This document shows, in pieces, positions 23,540 through 33,700 of a stretch of 64,000 bases of DNA. The position numbers and the translations under genes are program-made. Below the pieces are notes generated by a model. The model saw only the letters and a list, made by a program, of their open reading frames with translations. It did no database searches and was not told the origin of the DNA. Each line of letters begins with the position of its first letter. Positions within the stretch are counted from its first letter, which is position 1. Source of the DNA: DATMER01 sp963844885 (lineage in GTDB: Bacteria; Acidobacteriota; Thermoanaerobaculia; Multivoradales; UBA5704); contig CAWJQA010000008.1 in the NCBI GenBank assembly GCA_963844885.1, positions 62,001 to 126,000 on the forward strand, in the 5' to 3' direction.

Positions 23540-26500
23540 TCAACGCAGATCGGGGACGACGCCGGCCTCGTTCAGGCACCGCCGGAGCCGCTCCGCCAGA
23601 ATGCGGACATTCGGCTCGGCCAACAGGTTGAGATGATGCCCTGGAACGGTTTCGATTTCCAGGGGCCCGGACAGGAAGCGGCCCCAGCCCAGGTCGGCGA
23701 GATCCATCCGCGCGTCCGGCGCTTCGGTCGCCCGGAACAGCACCGCGCCGCCGCCGCCCCCGCCCCCGCCGAAAACCTGAGGATGGTAGGACCGGACCGC
23801 CGCCAGGTTCGCCCGGTAGACCGCCAGCGTCCGGCTCAACCGGTCCAGCCCCGCGCCGGGAGGCAGGAAATCAGCGCCGCGCAGGAGGTCCAGGACCCGG
23901 TCGAGACGCGCCCCGGGTTCGAGCCCCTCCAGCTCTTCCCGGGACAGGCTCAGCTCCTTCCCCCAGAGGTTCGCGACGTAAGCCACGATGTCGAGGAGAA
24001 GGTCCACGTCGTCCTCCGGCTCCCCCGCCGCCAGCTCGGGAGCGCTGTCGAGGAGGACGAGGAGCGCCACCTCCTCTCCCCTCTCCCGGAGCTGGCGGGC
24101 CATCTCGAAGGCCACCACGCCGCCGAGCGACCAGCCGCCGAGCCGGTACGGACCCGCGGGCTGCACGCGCCGGATCTCTTCCAGGTAGAGCGCGGCCATC
24201 CCGGAAAGGGTCTCGATCGGCTCTCCCTGGCCGGACAGCCCCCGCGACTGGAGGCCATAGAAAGGCTGGTCCGGTCCGAGGTGGTGCGCCAGGGGCGCGT
24301 AGCAGAGGACGTCGCCGCCCGCGGGATGAACGCAGAAGAACGGCGCCAGCGCACCGCCCGGCTGGATGGGGATGAGGCACGAGGGGGTGTCCATGGAGCC
24401 GCCGCCGTCACCGCGCAGGAGGGCGGCCATCTGCTCGATGGTCCCCTCCTGGAAGAGGGTCGCCAGTGGCAGGTCGCGCCCGAAGCGCTCCTGCACCCGG
24501 GCCAGCAGGCGGACGGCGAGCAGCGAATGGCCGCCCAGCTCGAAGAAGTTGTCGCGCACGCCGACCCGGGGCCGGCCCAGGGTCTCCTCCCAGAGCCGCG
24601 CCAGCTCCAGCTCCAGCACGTCGCGAGCTTCGACGCGCCCCGCTTCCCCATCCTCAACCAGATCCATGGCCGCGAGCCCGCGGCGATCCACCTTGCCCAC
24701 CGGGGTCAGCGGCATGGCCTCCAGGAAGTGGAAGCCCGCGGGCACCATGTAGTCCGGCAGGGAGAGGCGCAGGTGATCGCGGAGCTGGGCCACGAGAGAG
24801 CCCTCCCCGCCCGACCGGGCGACGACGAAAGCGGCCAGGCGCCGGTCCGCGCCTTGGCCGAGCGCCAGGACGGCATTCTCCGCCACCGCCGGGTGCCGAC
24901 CCAGCGCGGCCTCGATCTCGCCCAGCTCGATGCGCAGCCCCCGGATCTTGACCTGGCCGTCCGCGCGGCCGAGGAACTCCATCTCGCCGTCCGGCAGCAG
25001 GCGCACGAGGTCGCCGGTGCGGTACAGACGCTCTCCCGGGCTGGCCGCGAACGGGTCGGGCCGGAAGCGCTCCGCGGTCAGGCGGGGGCGGTTCAGGTAG
25101 CCGTCGGCGAGGCCCTCGCCGCCGAGCCACAGCTCGCCCGGCACACCCACCGGCACGGGCGCGCCGGCCGGACAGGCCGGATCGACCACGTAGGCGCGGG
25201 TGTTACCCAGCGGCCGGCCGATGGGCGGCTCCCTGCGGAACGGGCCGCGGCACACCTGGGCCACGGCGTAGACGGTGGTCTCGGTAGGGCCATAGCAGTT
25301 GAGGAGACGCATGGCCCGCTCGGGCGGCGACCACCGGGTCGCCAGCTCGCCCGGGCAACTGTCGCCGCCGACGCTGGCCGTCCGCAGAGTGGGGAGGCCG
25401 TCCGCCGGCAGCAGGCCCAGGGAGGAGGGGGTCAGCACGGCGTGGGTGATCCGCTCGCCGTCGATCAGGTCGGCGAGCGCAGGACCGGACATCCGGGTTT
25501 CGCGCGGGCAGACGATGAGGGTGGCGCCTGTGGAGAGCGCGAGCCAGGTCTCCAGAACCGAGGCGTCGAAGCTGAAGGAGACCGACTGCAGGACGCGGCT
25601 CGCCGGGTCCACCTGGAACTGCCGCACGGCCTGGCGGATCAGGTGGACGGCGGCGCGGTGGCGCACCGGCACGCCGTTCGGACGGCCGGTGGAGCCGGAG
25701 GTGTAGATGATGTAGGCCAGATGGTTTGACCCCGTTCCCTCTCTCCCCGACCCTCTCCCCCGTTCCGGTGGAGAGGGCGCCACCGCCCTTCCCCCTTCCT
25801 GGTCAAGGTCGATGACGATCGCCGCCGTCTCCGGCAGAGCCTCGCGGAGGCCCTCCTGGACGAGCAGGACGCGGACGCGAGCGTCCTCCAGCATCCAGGC
25901 CAGGCGCTCGCGCGGATGGGCCGGATCGAGGGGGAGGTAGGCGCCGCCGGCCCGGAAGACCGCGAGGACGGCGACGACGCGCTCGATCCCTTCTCCGGCA
26001 CAGATGGCCACCCGCTCCTCCGGCCCCACGCCCAGGGCGCGCAAAGTCTCCGCCAGCCGCTCGGCGCGAGCGGACAGGCCGGCGTAGGTGAGGCTGCGGC
26101 CTTCGAAGACGACGGCGTCGTGATCCGGGAAGCGGGCCGCCGCGGCCGCGAAGAGATCGCCGAGGCCCCCCGGATCGTACGGCTCGGCGGTGTCGTTCCA
26201 CTCGACGAGAGCCTGGTGGCGCTCCGGGTCGCTGAGGAGCGGCAGGTCGCCGAGGCGGCGCGACGGATCGACCGCGGCGCCTTCCAAAAGGGTGCGGAGG
26301 TGGCCGGTCATGCGGTCGATGGTGCCGGCGTCGAAGAGGTCGGTGCTGTACTCCCAGCCGCCCTCCAGCCCCGCCGTCCCCTCGGCCAGCGCGAGCAGCA
26401 GGTCCACCTTGGTCGTGCCGCTCTCGACGGTCAGCGGCTCCAGCGTGACGCCCGGCAGGCTCAGCCCCTCCCACGGCGTGTTGTTGAAGGCGAAGACAGT

Positions 26501-29500
26501 CTGAAAAACCGGGTGCCGGGCCAGGCTGCGCTCCACGCGCAGCTCGTCCACGAGCCGCTCGAACGGCAGATCCTGGTGCGCGAACGCGCCCAGGGCCGTG
26601 GCGCGGATGCGCTCCAGCAGCCCGGCGAAGGTGACCTCCCGGCCGTCGGCGTCCGCCAGCTCGCCGCGCAGGACGACGGTGTTGACGAAGAGCCCGATCA
26701 GGCCTTCCAGCTCGCGGCGGTCGCGGCCGGCCACGGGCGAGCCCACGAGGATGTCGTCCTGCCCGGTGTAGCGGTAGAGGACGGCCTGCCACGCGGCGAG
26801 CAGGGTCATGAACAGCGTCGCGCCCTGCCGCCGGCCCAGCCCCGCGAGCGTGCCGACGAGCGCGGCCGGCAGCGCCAGCGGCCGGACCGTGCCGCGGAAG
26901 GTCTGCACCGGCGGCCGGGGCCGGTCCGACGGCAGGTCGAGCACGGTGCGCGCGCCGCGCAGCCGCTCGCGCCAGTACTCGATGTGCGACCGCAGCACCT
27001 CGCCCTCCAGCCAGCCGCGTTGCCAGGCCGCGAAATCGAGGTACTGGACCGGCAGCTCGGGCAGATCGCGCTCCAGCGTAGAGGGCGCCGAGCCGCCGCG
27101 CACGAGCACGCCGATGGACCAGCCGTCGGCGACCAGGTGGTGGACGTTGAGGAAGGCCTGGCGCTCCTCCGCTCCCAGCCGCGTGAGCAGGACGCGCAGC
27201 AGCGGCCCGCGTTCCAGGTCGAACGGCCGGAAGGCTTCCACGCGCAGCCGCCGGCCGGCCTCGGGCTCCCGCAGCTCCACAGGCAGGCCGGTGAGGTCGA
27301 TCTCCGGCACCGGCACGCCGCCGGGAGGCGACACCCGCTGCCAGGGACGCCCATCGCGCCCATCGATCCGGCCGAAGGTGGTGCGCAGCGCCTCGTGGCG
27401 GCGGACGATCTCCTGGAGGGCCGCGGCGAGAGCGCCGACATCCAGAGCACCGGTGAGACGTAGCGCGAAGGGGACGTTGTAGAACGCGGTTCCCGGATCG
27501 AGCCTCTCCAGAAACCACAGCCGCTCCTGGGCGAAGGAGAGGGGACCTTCCCGTTCGCCGCCGCGCAGGATCGGCGGCGGCTGTAGCCCGGCCCCCTCTT
27601 CACGGAGGCGGTCGATCCGCTCCGCCAGGCCGGACAGCGAGGAGACCTCGAACAGCGTGCGCAGCGGCAGCTCGGCCTGGAAGAGGCCGCGCACCCGCGA
27701 GACCAGGCGGGTCGCCAACAGCGAGTGGCCGCCCAGCCCGAAGAAGTCGTCCGCCCTGCCGATCCGTTCGACTCCGAGAACCTCCGACCAGGCGCCGGCC
27801 AGCAGCTCCTCGGTGAGACCGCGCGGCGGCTCGAAGCCGCCGGCCGCGGTCTCTTCCCAAGCCGCATCCGGCTCGATCCGCGCCAGGGCCTTGCGGTCCA
27901 CCTTGCCGTTGGGAGTGAGCGGCAGGCTCTCCAGGACGGCCCAGGCCGACGGGATCATGAAGGGCGGCAGCCGCTCGCCGAGAAACGCCTTCAGCTCCGG
28001 GACCGCCGCCGCCCCCGCCACGAAAGCCGCCAGCCGCATGCCGCTCCCCTCGCCGAGCACCAGGACCGCGGCGTCGCGGACACCGGGGTGGGCCACCAGC
28101 GCGGCCTCGATCTCCCCGGGCTCGATGCGGAAGCCGCGCATCTTGACCTGGAAGTCGGTGCGACCCAGGAACTCGACGGCGCCGTCAGCCCGCCGCCGGA
28201 CGAGATCGCCGGTCCGGTAGAGGCGTCCGCCTTCTCCCGAGAAGGGGTCGGGCACGAAACGCTCGGCCGTCAGCTCCGGACGGTGCAGGTAGCCCCACGC
28301 CAGACCGTCGCCGCCGATGAAAAGCTCGCCCGGAGCTCCGGGGGGCACAGGTTGGAACCCCCGATCCACCACCAGGAGGGTAGTGTTGGCCACCGGCATG
28401 CCGATCGGCACGGTGGTGGCTCCTTCCGGAACCGCCTCGACGAGATGCCACGAGGCGAAGGTGGTGCTCTCGGTGGGGCCGTAGAGGTGGAGCAGCCGCT
28501 CCGGCCTGCCTTCGGCCAGCACCTGGCGTACCCGCGCGGGGTCCGCGGCCTCGCCGCCGAACAGCAGGTGCCGGAGCCGGCGGAACGCGCCGGGCTCCTC
28601 GCGGCCTACCTGGTTGAATACGGCCGTGGTCAGGAAAAGCGTGGTGACGCCGTCGCGCCGGATCTGCTCCGCCAGCTCGCGCGGCGAGAGCAGGGTCTCC
28701 TTGGACACTCCCACCAGGCGCGCGCCGTTGAGGAGCGCGCCCCAGATCTCGAAGAGAGCCGCGTCGAAGGAGGTGTTCGAGGCCTGCGTGAGGACGTCGT
28801 CCGGCCGGATGCGGATGTAGTCGGTCTCCCTGGCCAGCCGCACCACGGCCCGGTGAGGCAGGGCCACCCCCTTGGGCCGGCCCGTGGACCCTGACGTGTA
28901 CACGAGGCAGGCGAGGCTCTCCGGCGCGGCGAAGACCCGCGGGCTCCGGCCGCTCCGGGAGGCGAGGGAATCCGGGCAGTCGGCGCTCCGCAGGACGGTG
29001 CGCACGCCCGCGTCCGCCAGCATGAACGCCAGGCGCTCCTCGGGGTAGGAGGTGTCGAGGGGGACGTACGCGCCGCCCGCCTTGAGCACGGCCAGGATGG
29101 CCACGATCATGCCGAGCGAGCGCTCCATGTGGATGCCCACCGGCGAGCCCGGCCGGACTCCCAGGTCGATGAGGTGCCAGGCCAGCCGGTCGGCCCGCGC
29201 CTGGAGATCGCGGTAGGTACAGGACTCGGCGCCGAAGACGGCGGCCACGGCCGCGGGCGTGCGGGCCGCCTGCTCGTCGAACAGCTCGTGGAGACAGGCC
29301 TCCCGCGGAAACCCGGTGCGGGTGCGGTTCCAGTCCACGATCGCCTGGCGGGCCTCGCCGCCGGAGAGGATCGGCAGCTCGGAGAGGGGGCCGGAGGCGC
29401 CCGCCGCGACCCCTTCGAGCAGCGTCTGGAAATGGCCGGCCAGCCGGTCCACGGCCGCGGCGTCGAAGAGGTCCGCCGCGTACTCGATCGTGCCCGCGAG

Positions 29501-29581
29501 GGCTCCGTCCTGCTCGGCCAGGACCAGGTTCAGGTCGAACTTGGCGGCGGTCCACTCGACGTCCACGGGGGTCAGGGTCAC
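23540..29581 (-). CDS. NRPS-A, C-terminal part: rest of C3, two A-PCP units, C4 and thioesterase
   Basis: This frame starts inside a condensation domain and is the continuation of the gene that begins at 38319. Domains by residue: C3 tail 1-65, A3 90-564, PCP 577-657, C4 674-1117, A4 1144-1637, PCP 1647-1720, type I thioesterase 1730-2004 with the GWSLGG nucleophile motif and a C-terminal GHHLNLL histidine. The A3 pocket code D-A-F-F-L-G-L-T-F is Ile/Val-like. The A4 code D-A-L-V-S-G-C-V-Y has no confident match. The thioesterase means this line releases its own product here, before NRPS-B begins. A4 has Asn where the P-loop normally has Lys (TSGSTGRPNG). Confidence 0.9.
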   Translation of the reverse strand: MTLTPVDVEWTAAKFDLNLVLAEQDGALAGTIEYAADLFDAAAVDRLAGHFQTLLEGVAAGASGPLSELPILSGGEARQAIVDWNRTRTGFPREACLHELFDEQAARTPAAVAAVFGAESCTYRDLQARADRLAWHLIDLGVRPGSPVGIHMERSLGMIVAILAVLKAGGAYVPLDTSYPEERLAFMLADAGVRTVLRSADCPDSLASRSGRSPRVFAAPESLACLVYTSGSTGRPKGVALPHRAVVRLARETDYIRIRPDDVLTQASNTSFDAALFEIWGALLNGARLVGVSKETLLSPRELAEQIRRDGVTTLFLTTAVFNQVGREEPGAFRRLRHLLFGGEAADPARVRQVLAEGRPERLLHLYGPTESTTFASWHLVEAVPEGATTVPIGMPVANTTLLVVDRGFQPVPPGAPGELFIGGDGLAWGYLHRPELTAERFVPDPFSGEGGRLYRTGDLVRRRADGAVEFLGRTDFQVKMRGFRIEPGEIEAALVAHPGVRDAAVLVLGEGSGMRLAAFVAGAAAVPELKAFLGERLPPFMIPSAWAVLESLPLTPNGKVDRKALARIEPDAAWEETAAGGFEPPRGLTEELLAGAWSEVLGVERIGRADDFFGLGGHSLLATRLVSRVRGLFQAELPLRTLFEVSSLSGLAERIDRLREEGAGLQPPPILRGGEREGPLSFAQERLWFLERLDPGTAFYNVPFALRLTGALDVGALAAALQEIVRRHEALRTTFGRIDGRDGRPWQRVSPPGGVPVPEIDLTGLPVELREPEAGRRLRVEAFRPFDLERGPLLRVLLTRLGAEERQAFLNVHHLVADGWSIGVLVRGGSAPSTLERDLPELPVQYLDFAAWQRGWLEGEVLRSHIEYWRERLRGARTVLDLPSDRPRPPVQTFRGTVRPLALPAALVGTLAGLGRRQGATLFMTLLAAWQAVLYRYTGQDDILVGSPVAGRDRRELEGLIGLFVNTVVLRGELADADGREVTFAGLLERIRATALGAFAHQDLPFERLVDELRVERSLARHPVFQTVFAFNNTPWEGLSLPGVTLEPLTVESGTTKVDLLLALAEGTAGLEGGWEYSTDLFDAGTIDRMTGHLRTLLEGAAVDPSRRLGDLPLLSDPERHQALVEWNDTAEPYDPGGLGDLFAAAAARFPDHDAVVFEGRSLTYAGLSARAERLAETLRALGVGPEERVAICAGEGIERVVAVLAVFRAGGAYLPLDPAHPRERLAWMLEDARVRVLLVQEGLREALPETAAIVIDLDQEGGRAVAPSPPERGRGSGREGTGSNHLAYIIYTSGSTGRPNGVPVRHRAAVHLIRQAVRQFQVDPASRVLQSVSFSFDASVLETWLALSTGATLIVCPRETRMSGPALADLIDGERITHAVLTPSSLGLLPADGLPTLRTASVGGDSCPGELATRWSPPERAMRLLNCYGPTETTVYAVAQVCRGPFRREPPIGRPLGNTRAYVVDPACPAGAPVPVGVPGELWLGGEGLADGYLNRPRLTAERFRPDPFAASPGERLYRTGDLVRLLPDGEMEFLGRADGQVKIRGLRIELGEIEAALGRHPAVAENAVLALGQGADRRLAAFVVARSGGEGSLVAQLRDHLRLSLPDYMVPAGFHFLEAMPLTPVGKVDRRGLAAMDLVEDGEAGRVEARDVLELELARLWEETLGRPRVGVRDNFFELGGHSLLAVRLLARVQERFGRDLPLATLFQEGTIEQMAALLRGDGGGSMDTPSCLIPIQPGGALAPFFCVHPAGGDVLCYAPLAHHLGPDQPFYGLQSRGLSGQGEPIETLSGMAALYLEEIRRVQPAGPYRLGGWSLGGVVAFEMARQLRERGEEVALLVLLDSAPELAAGEPEDDVDLLLDIVAYVANLWGKELSLSREELEGLEPGARLDRVLDLLRGADFLPPGAGLDRLSRTLAVYRANLAAVRSYHPQVFGGGGGGGGAVLFRATEAPDARMDLADLGWGRFLSGPLEIETVPGHHLNLLAEPNVRILAERLRRCLNEAGVVPDLR
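23570..24390 (-). other. Thioesterase domain of NRPS-A
   Basis: An alpha/beta-hydrolase-type NRPS thioesterase follows the last PCP. It shows FFCVHPAGG near the start, GWSLGG around the nucleophilic Ser, and a late GHH for the catalytic His. It should release the peptide by hydrolysis or cyclisation. A Gly-rich run (eight Gly, near 23750) interrupts a surface region. Confidence 0.88.
24420..27565 (-). other. NRPS-A module 4: C-A-PCP
   Basis: The C domain has VHHLVADGWS, an acceptable HHxxxDG motif. The A-domain pocket code read by eye is D-A-L-V-S-G-C-V-Y, with no confident substrate. The PCP has LGGHSLLAV. The A domain carries an in-frame CCCTCTCC-type palindrome at 25751-25777 just before the TSGSTGRPNG loop. 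Confidence 0.75.
25735..25790. repeat. CCCTCTCC-type palindrome in the NRPS-A coding sequence
   Basis: Arms CCCTCTCC (25751-25758) and GGAGAGGG (25770-25777) lie inside the A4 adenylation domain and are translated as a Pro/Gly/Arg/Ser-rich loop. Same family as the elements at 157-315, 52098-52133 and 62822-62846. Confidence 0.65.
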
Positions 29582-30710
29582 CCCCGGCAGCTCCGGCGGT
29601 CCGCCGGGCAGCGTTCTGGAGCGCGAAGGTGACCTGGCACGAGTGGATTCCAGGCCAGGCTGCGCTCCACCTCCAGCTCTTCGACCAGGCGCTCGAAAGG
29701 AACGTCCGCGTGCGCGAAGGCGCCGAGGGTGGACGACCGCACCCGCGCCAGCAGCTCGCGGAACGGGCCGTCTGGCTGCAGACGCCCGCGTAAGACCAGG
29801 GTGTTGACGAAGAAGCCGATCAGCGGCTCCAGCTCCGTCCGGCCGCGGCCGGCGATGGGCGAGCCCACCAGAAGGTCGTCCTGGCCGCTGTAGCGCTGGA
29901 GGAGGATCTGGAAGGCGGCCAGCAGCACCATGTAGAGGGTGGCCCCTTCGCGGCCGGCCAGGTCCGCGAGCGCCGCGATCAGCTCCGGCGCCAGCGCGAG
30001 CCGGCGCACGGCGCCGCGGAACGTCTGCACCCGCGGGCGCGGCCGGTCGGTGGGCAGCTCCAGGCGCGTGGGCGCACCCTCAGCTCCTCCTTCCACCAGG
30101 CGAGCTGGCGGTCCAGCGCCTCGCCGCGCAGCCAGCCGCGCTGCCAGGCGGCGAAGTCGGCGTACTGGACGGGCAGGGCGGGCAGCGGCGACCGCGGCGA
30201 CGCGGCGATGGCGGCCCTCCACGAACGCCCGGTAGAGCGCGCCCCCTTCGGCCACCAGCACGCCGAGCGACCAGCCATCGCTCACGATGTGGTGCATCGC
30301 GATCAGGAGGACGTGCTCCCGCTCTCCCAGGCGCAGCAGCGCGAGCCGGAGCAGCGGCCCCGTTTCCAGGTCGAACGGCAGGGCGGTCAGCTCCTCCACC
30401 CGGCGCCGCGCCTCGCCCTCCGGGTCCGGCAGGCCGGAGAGGTCCAGGATCGGCAGGCTCGCAGCCGCTGCGGGTGCGATCCGCTGCACGGGAACGCCGC
30501 CGGTCCCGGGGAACGTCGTCCGCAAGGCCTCGTGGCGGCGGACGATCTCCGCGAAGGCCGCCGCCAGCGCCCGGGCGTCCAGGTCTCCCGCGAGCCGCAG
30601 CGCCGCCGAGAGGTTGTAGAACGGGCTGCCCGGCTGGAGCTGGTCGAGAAACCAGAGGCGCTCCTGGGCGAACGACAGCGGCAGCACGCCCTCCCGGGGC
30701 ACGGGACGGA
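27610..30710 (-). other. NRPS-A module 3: C-A-PCP (Ile/Val-like), C domain broken by indels
   Basis: Starts with LSFAQERLWFLDQL and HHIVSDGWS. Reading-frame breaks occur near 30205, 30083, 29645 and 29615, all within the C domain. The intact C-domain sequence is recovered by switching frames. The A domain code D-A-F-F-L-G-L-T-F resembles Ile/Val codes. The PCP has LGGHSLLAT. Confidence 0.75.
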
Positions 30711-33700
30711 TCGGCGGCGGTATCGCCATGCCCGAGGCCGCGCCCGAGGCCGCCCCGATGCGCGCCGCGAGGTCTTCGAGGGTCGGCGCTTCGAAGAGGG
30801 TGCGCAGCGGCAGCTCCACGCCGAAAGCGTCGCGCACGCGCGCCGCCAGCCGCATCCCGAGCAGCGAGTGGCCGCCCAGCTCGAAGAAGCGGTCTTTCAC
30901 CCCGACCCGCGGCACGCCGAGCAGGTCGCGCCAGATCCCCGCCAGGATCTCCTCCGCGGCGGTCCGCGGCGCGAGGAACGCGCCGCCGCTCCGGCTTTCC
31001 GGCTCGATGCCCGCCAGCGCCTTGCGGTCCACCTTGCCGTTGGGGGTGAGCGGCATGGCGCCGAGGGAGACGAAGGCCGAGGGGATCATGTGCTCGGGCA
31101 GGGAGGCCTGGAGGAAGGCGCGCAGATCGGCGGTATCGCCGATAGCCGGCGGCGCCACGAACGCCACGAGGCTCTGATCCCGCGCCAGCACCACGGCCTC
31201 GCGCACCTCCGGATGGCCCGCCAGCGCGGCCTCGATCTCGCCCAGCTCGATGCGGAAGCCGCGGATCTTGACCTGGTGGTCGATCCGGCCCAGGTATTCA
31301 ATTTCGCCGTTCCGCAACCAGCGCGCGAGGTCGCCCGTGCGGTACATCCGGGCCCGCGCTCGCGGCCGAACGTCAGGCACGAAACGCTCGGCGGTCAGAT
31401 CCGGCCGGTGCAGGTATCCCCGGCCGACCTGCACGCCGCCGATGTAGAGCTCCCCGGCGATCCCGACCGGGACTTCCTGGCCTTCCCGGTCGAGGATGTG
31501 GATGCGCGTGTTCGCCACCGGCCGCCCGATCGGCACCCGCTCTTCACCCGGACGGCAGGCGTGATACGTCACGTCCACCGCCGCCTCGGTGGGACCGTAA
31601 AGATTGTGCAGCTCCACGCCTTCAGGCAGGCGGGCAAAGAAACGTTTTGCAAGGTCCGCCGGCAAGGCCTCGCCGCTCGCCATGACGCGGCGCAGGCTGG
31701 TACACCGCTCCACTCCGGGCTGCTCCACGAACACCTGGAGCATCGAAGGCACGAAGTGAAGCGTCGTGATCCCCGCCCGCTCGATCGTTTCCACCAGGTA
31801 AGCCGGATCCTGGTGACCGCCCGGCCGCGCCACCACCAGCCGAGCCCCCACGATCAGAGGCCAGAAAAACTCCCACACCGAAACGTCGAAGCTGAACGGC
31901 GTCTTCTGGAGCACCCGGTCTTCCGCCGTGAGGCCGTATTCCGCCTGCATCCAGAGCAACCGGTTGACGATCCCGCGATGCGAGTTCACCGTCCCCTTCG
32001 GCCGTCCCGTAGACCCCGAAGTAAAAATCGCATAAGCCGCCCGCCCCGGGTCCCTCTCGTCCTTTCCGTCCTTTCCGTCCTTTGTGTCCTTTATGTCCTT
32101 CGTCCCTTCCAGGTGCTCCTGCGTCAACAGCACCGGCACCGCGGCGTCCTCCAGCATGAACGCCAGCCGTTCGGCCGGGTAGGCCGGGTCGAGCGGCACG
32201 TACGCGCCGCCGGCCTTGAGAATCGCCACCAGCCCCACCACCATCTCCAGCGAGCGCTCGGCGCGGATCCCCACCAGCGAAGCGGGCAACTGCCTTGCCA
32301 ATGCCGAAGCCCGCTCGTCCAGCTCACGGTAGGTCAGGGTTTTTCCTTCGAAGACCACCGCCACCGCCTCCGGAGTCCGTTCCACCTGCGCCTCGATCAG
32401 CTCGTGGAGGCAGACGTCCGGATACTCCACCGCCGTCCGGTTCCAAGCCGCCAGCTCCGCCCGCTCGGCGGCGGTGAGGAGCGGCAGCCGGTCCACGTTC
32501 TCCCCGGGACGCTCCACGGCCGCCTGGAGCAGGGTCCGGAAGTGGCCGATCATCCGCCGTACCGTCCCGGCGTCGAAGAGATCGGCGTCGTATTCGAGAG
32601 TCCCCGCCAGAGCGCCGTCCTCTTCGTTCAGCTCGGCGTTGAGATCGAACTTGGCGGTGGCTCCGGGCTCCTCGACCGGCTCCAGGGTCAGGCTCCGGAG
32701 CCGCGGCTTCGCCGCCGGTACGTTCTGGAGCGCCAGCATCACCTGGAACAGCGGCGTGTGCGACAGGCTGCGCTCGATCCGCAGCTCCTCGACCAGGCGC
32801 TCGAACGGCAGCCCCTGGTGCGCGTAGGCGCCGAGGACCGTGGCGCGCGTCCGCTCCAGCAGCTCGCGGAAATCCAAACCTCCGTGCAGGCGTCCGCGCA
32901 GGACGAGCGTGTTGACGAAGAATCCGATCAGCCCCTCCACCTCCATCCAGTCGCGGTTCGCTACTGGCGAGCCGACCGGCACGTCGGGCTGGCCGCTGTA
33001 GCGGTAGAGGAGCGTCTGGAAGGCGGCCAGGAGAACCATGAACGGCGTGGCTCCCTGCTCCAACGCCAGGGCATGCACGGCGCGCGTCAGCTCCTCGCCG
33101 AAGGCCACCCTTTCGCGCGCGCCGCGCGAGCGGCGCACCGGCGGGCGCGGCCGGTCCGTGGGCAGCTCCAGCAACGCCGGAGCCCCCTCCAGCTCCTCCC
33201 GCCACCAGGCGGCCAGGCGCTCCAGGCGCGGCCCCGCCAACCACCGCCGCTGCCACAGGGCATGATCGACGTACTGGATCGGCGGCTCGGGCAGCGGCGA
33301 CGGCAGGCCGTCGACAAAAGCCTCGTAGATCGCCGCGGTCTCGTCCACCAGCACTCCCAGCGACCAGCCGTCGCTCACGATGTGGTGCATGTTCACCAGC
33401 AGCACCGCCTCCTCCGGAGCGAGGCGGAGCAGCGTGGTGCGCAGGAGCGGCCCGCGGGCGAGGTCGAAGCGGTGGAGCGTCTCCTGCCGCCGGAGCCGGC
33501 GGGATTCCAGATCCCGCCCGAGCGCGGAAAGCGCCGCGAGATCCACCACCGGCAGGGTCCAGCCGGCCGCCGGAGACACCACCTGGACCGGCTTCCCGTC
33601 CAGGTCGGGGAGCTTCGTGCGCAGCGCCCCCTGGCGGCGGACGACCTCGCCGAGGCTCCGCTCCAGGGCCGGACGGTCGAGCGGGCCGGCGAGCCGCAGG

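Noticed and set aside
23184..23579. Small genes in the gap between the two NRPS genes
   Set aside because: Open frames there are Arg/Pro/Ala-rich, have no ribosome site or family match, and overlap the thioesterase end.
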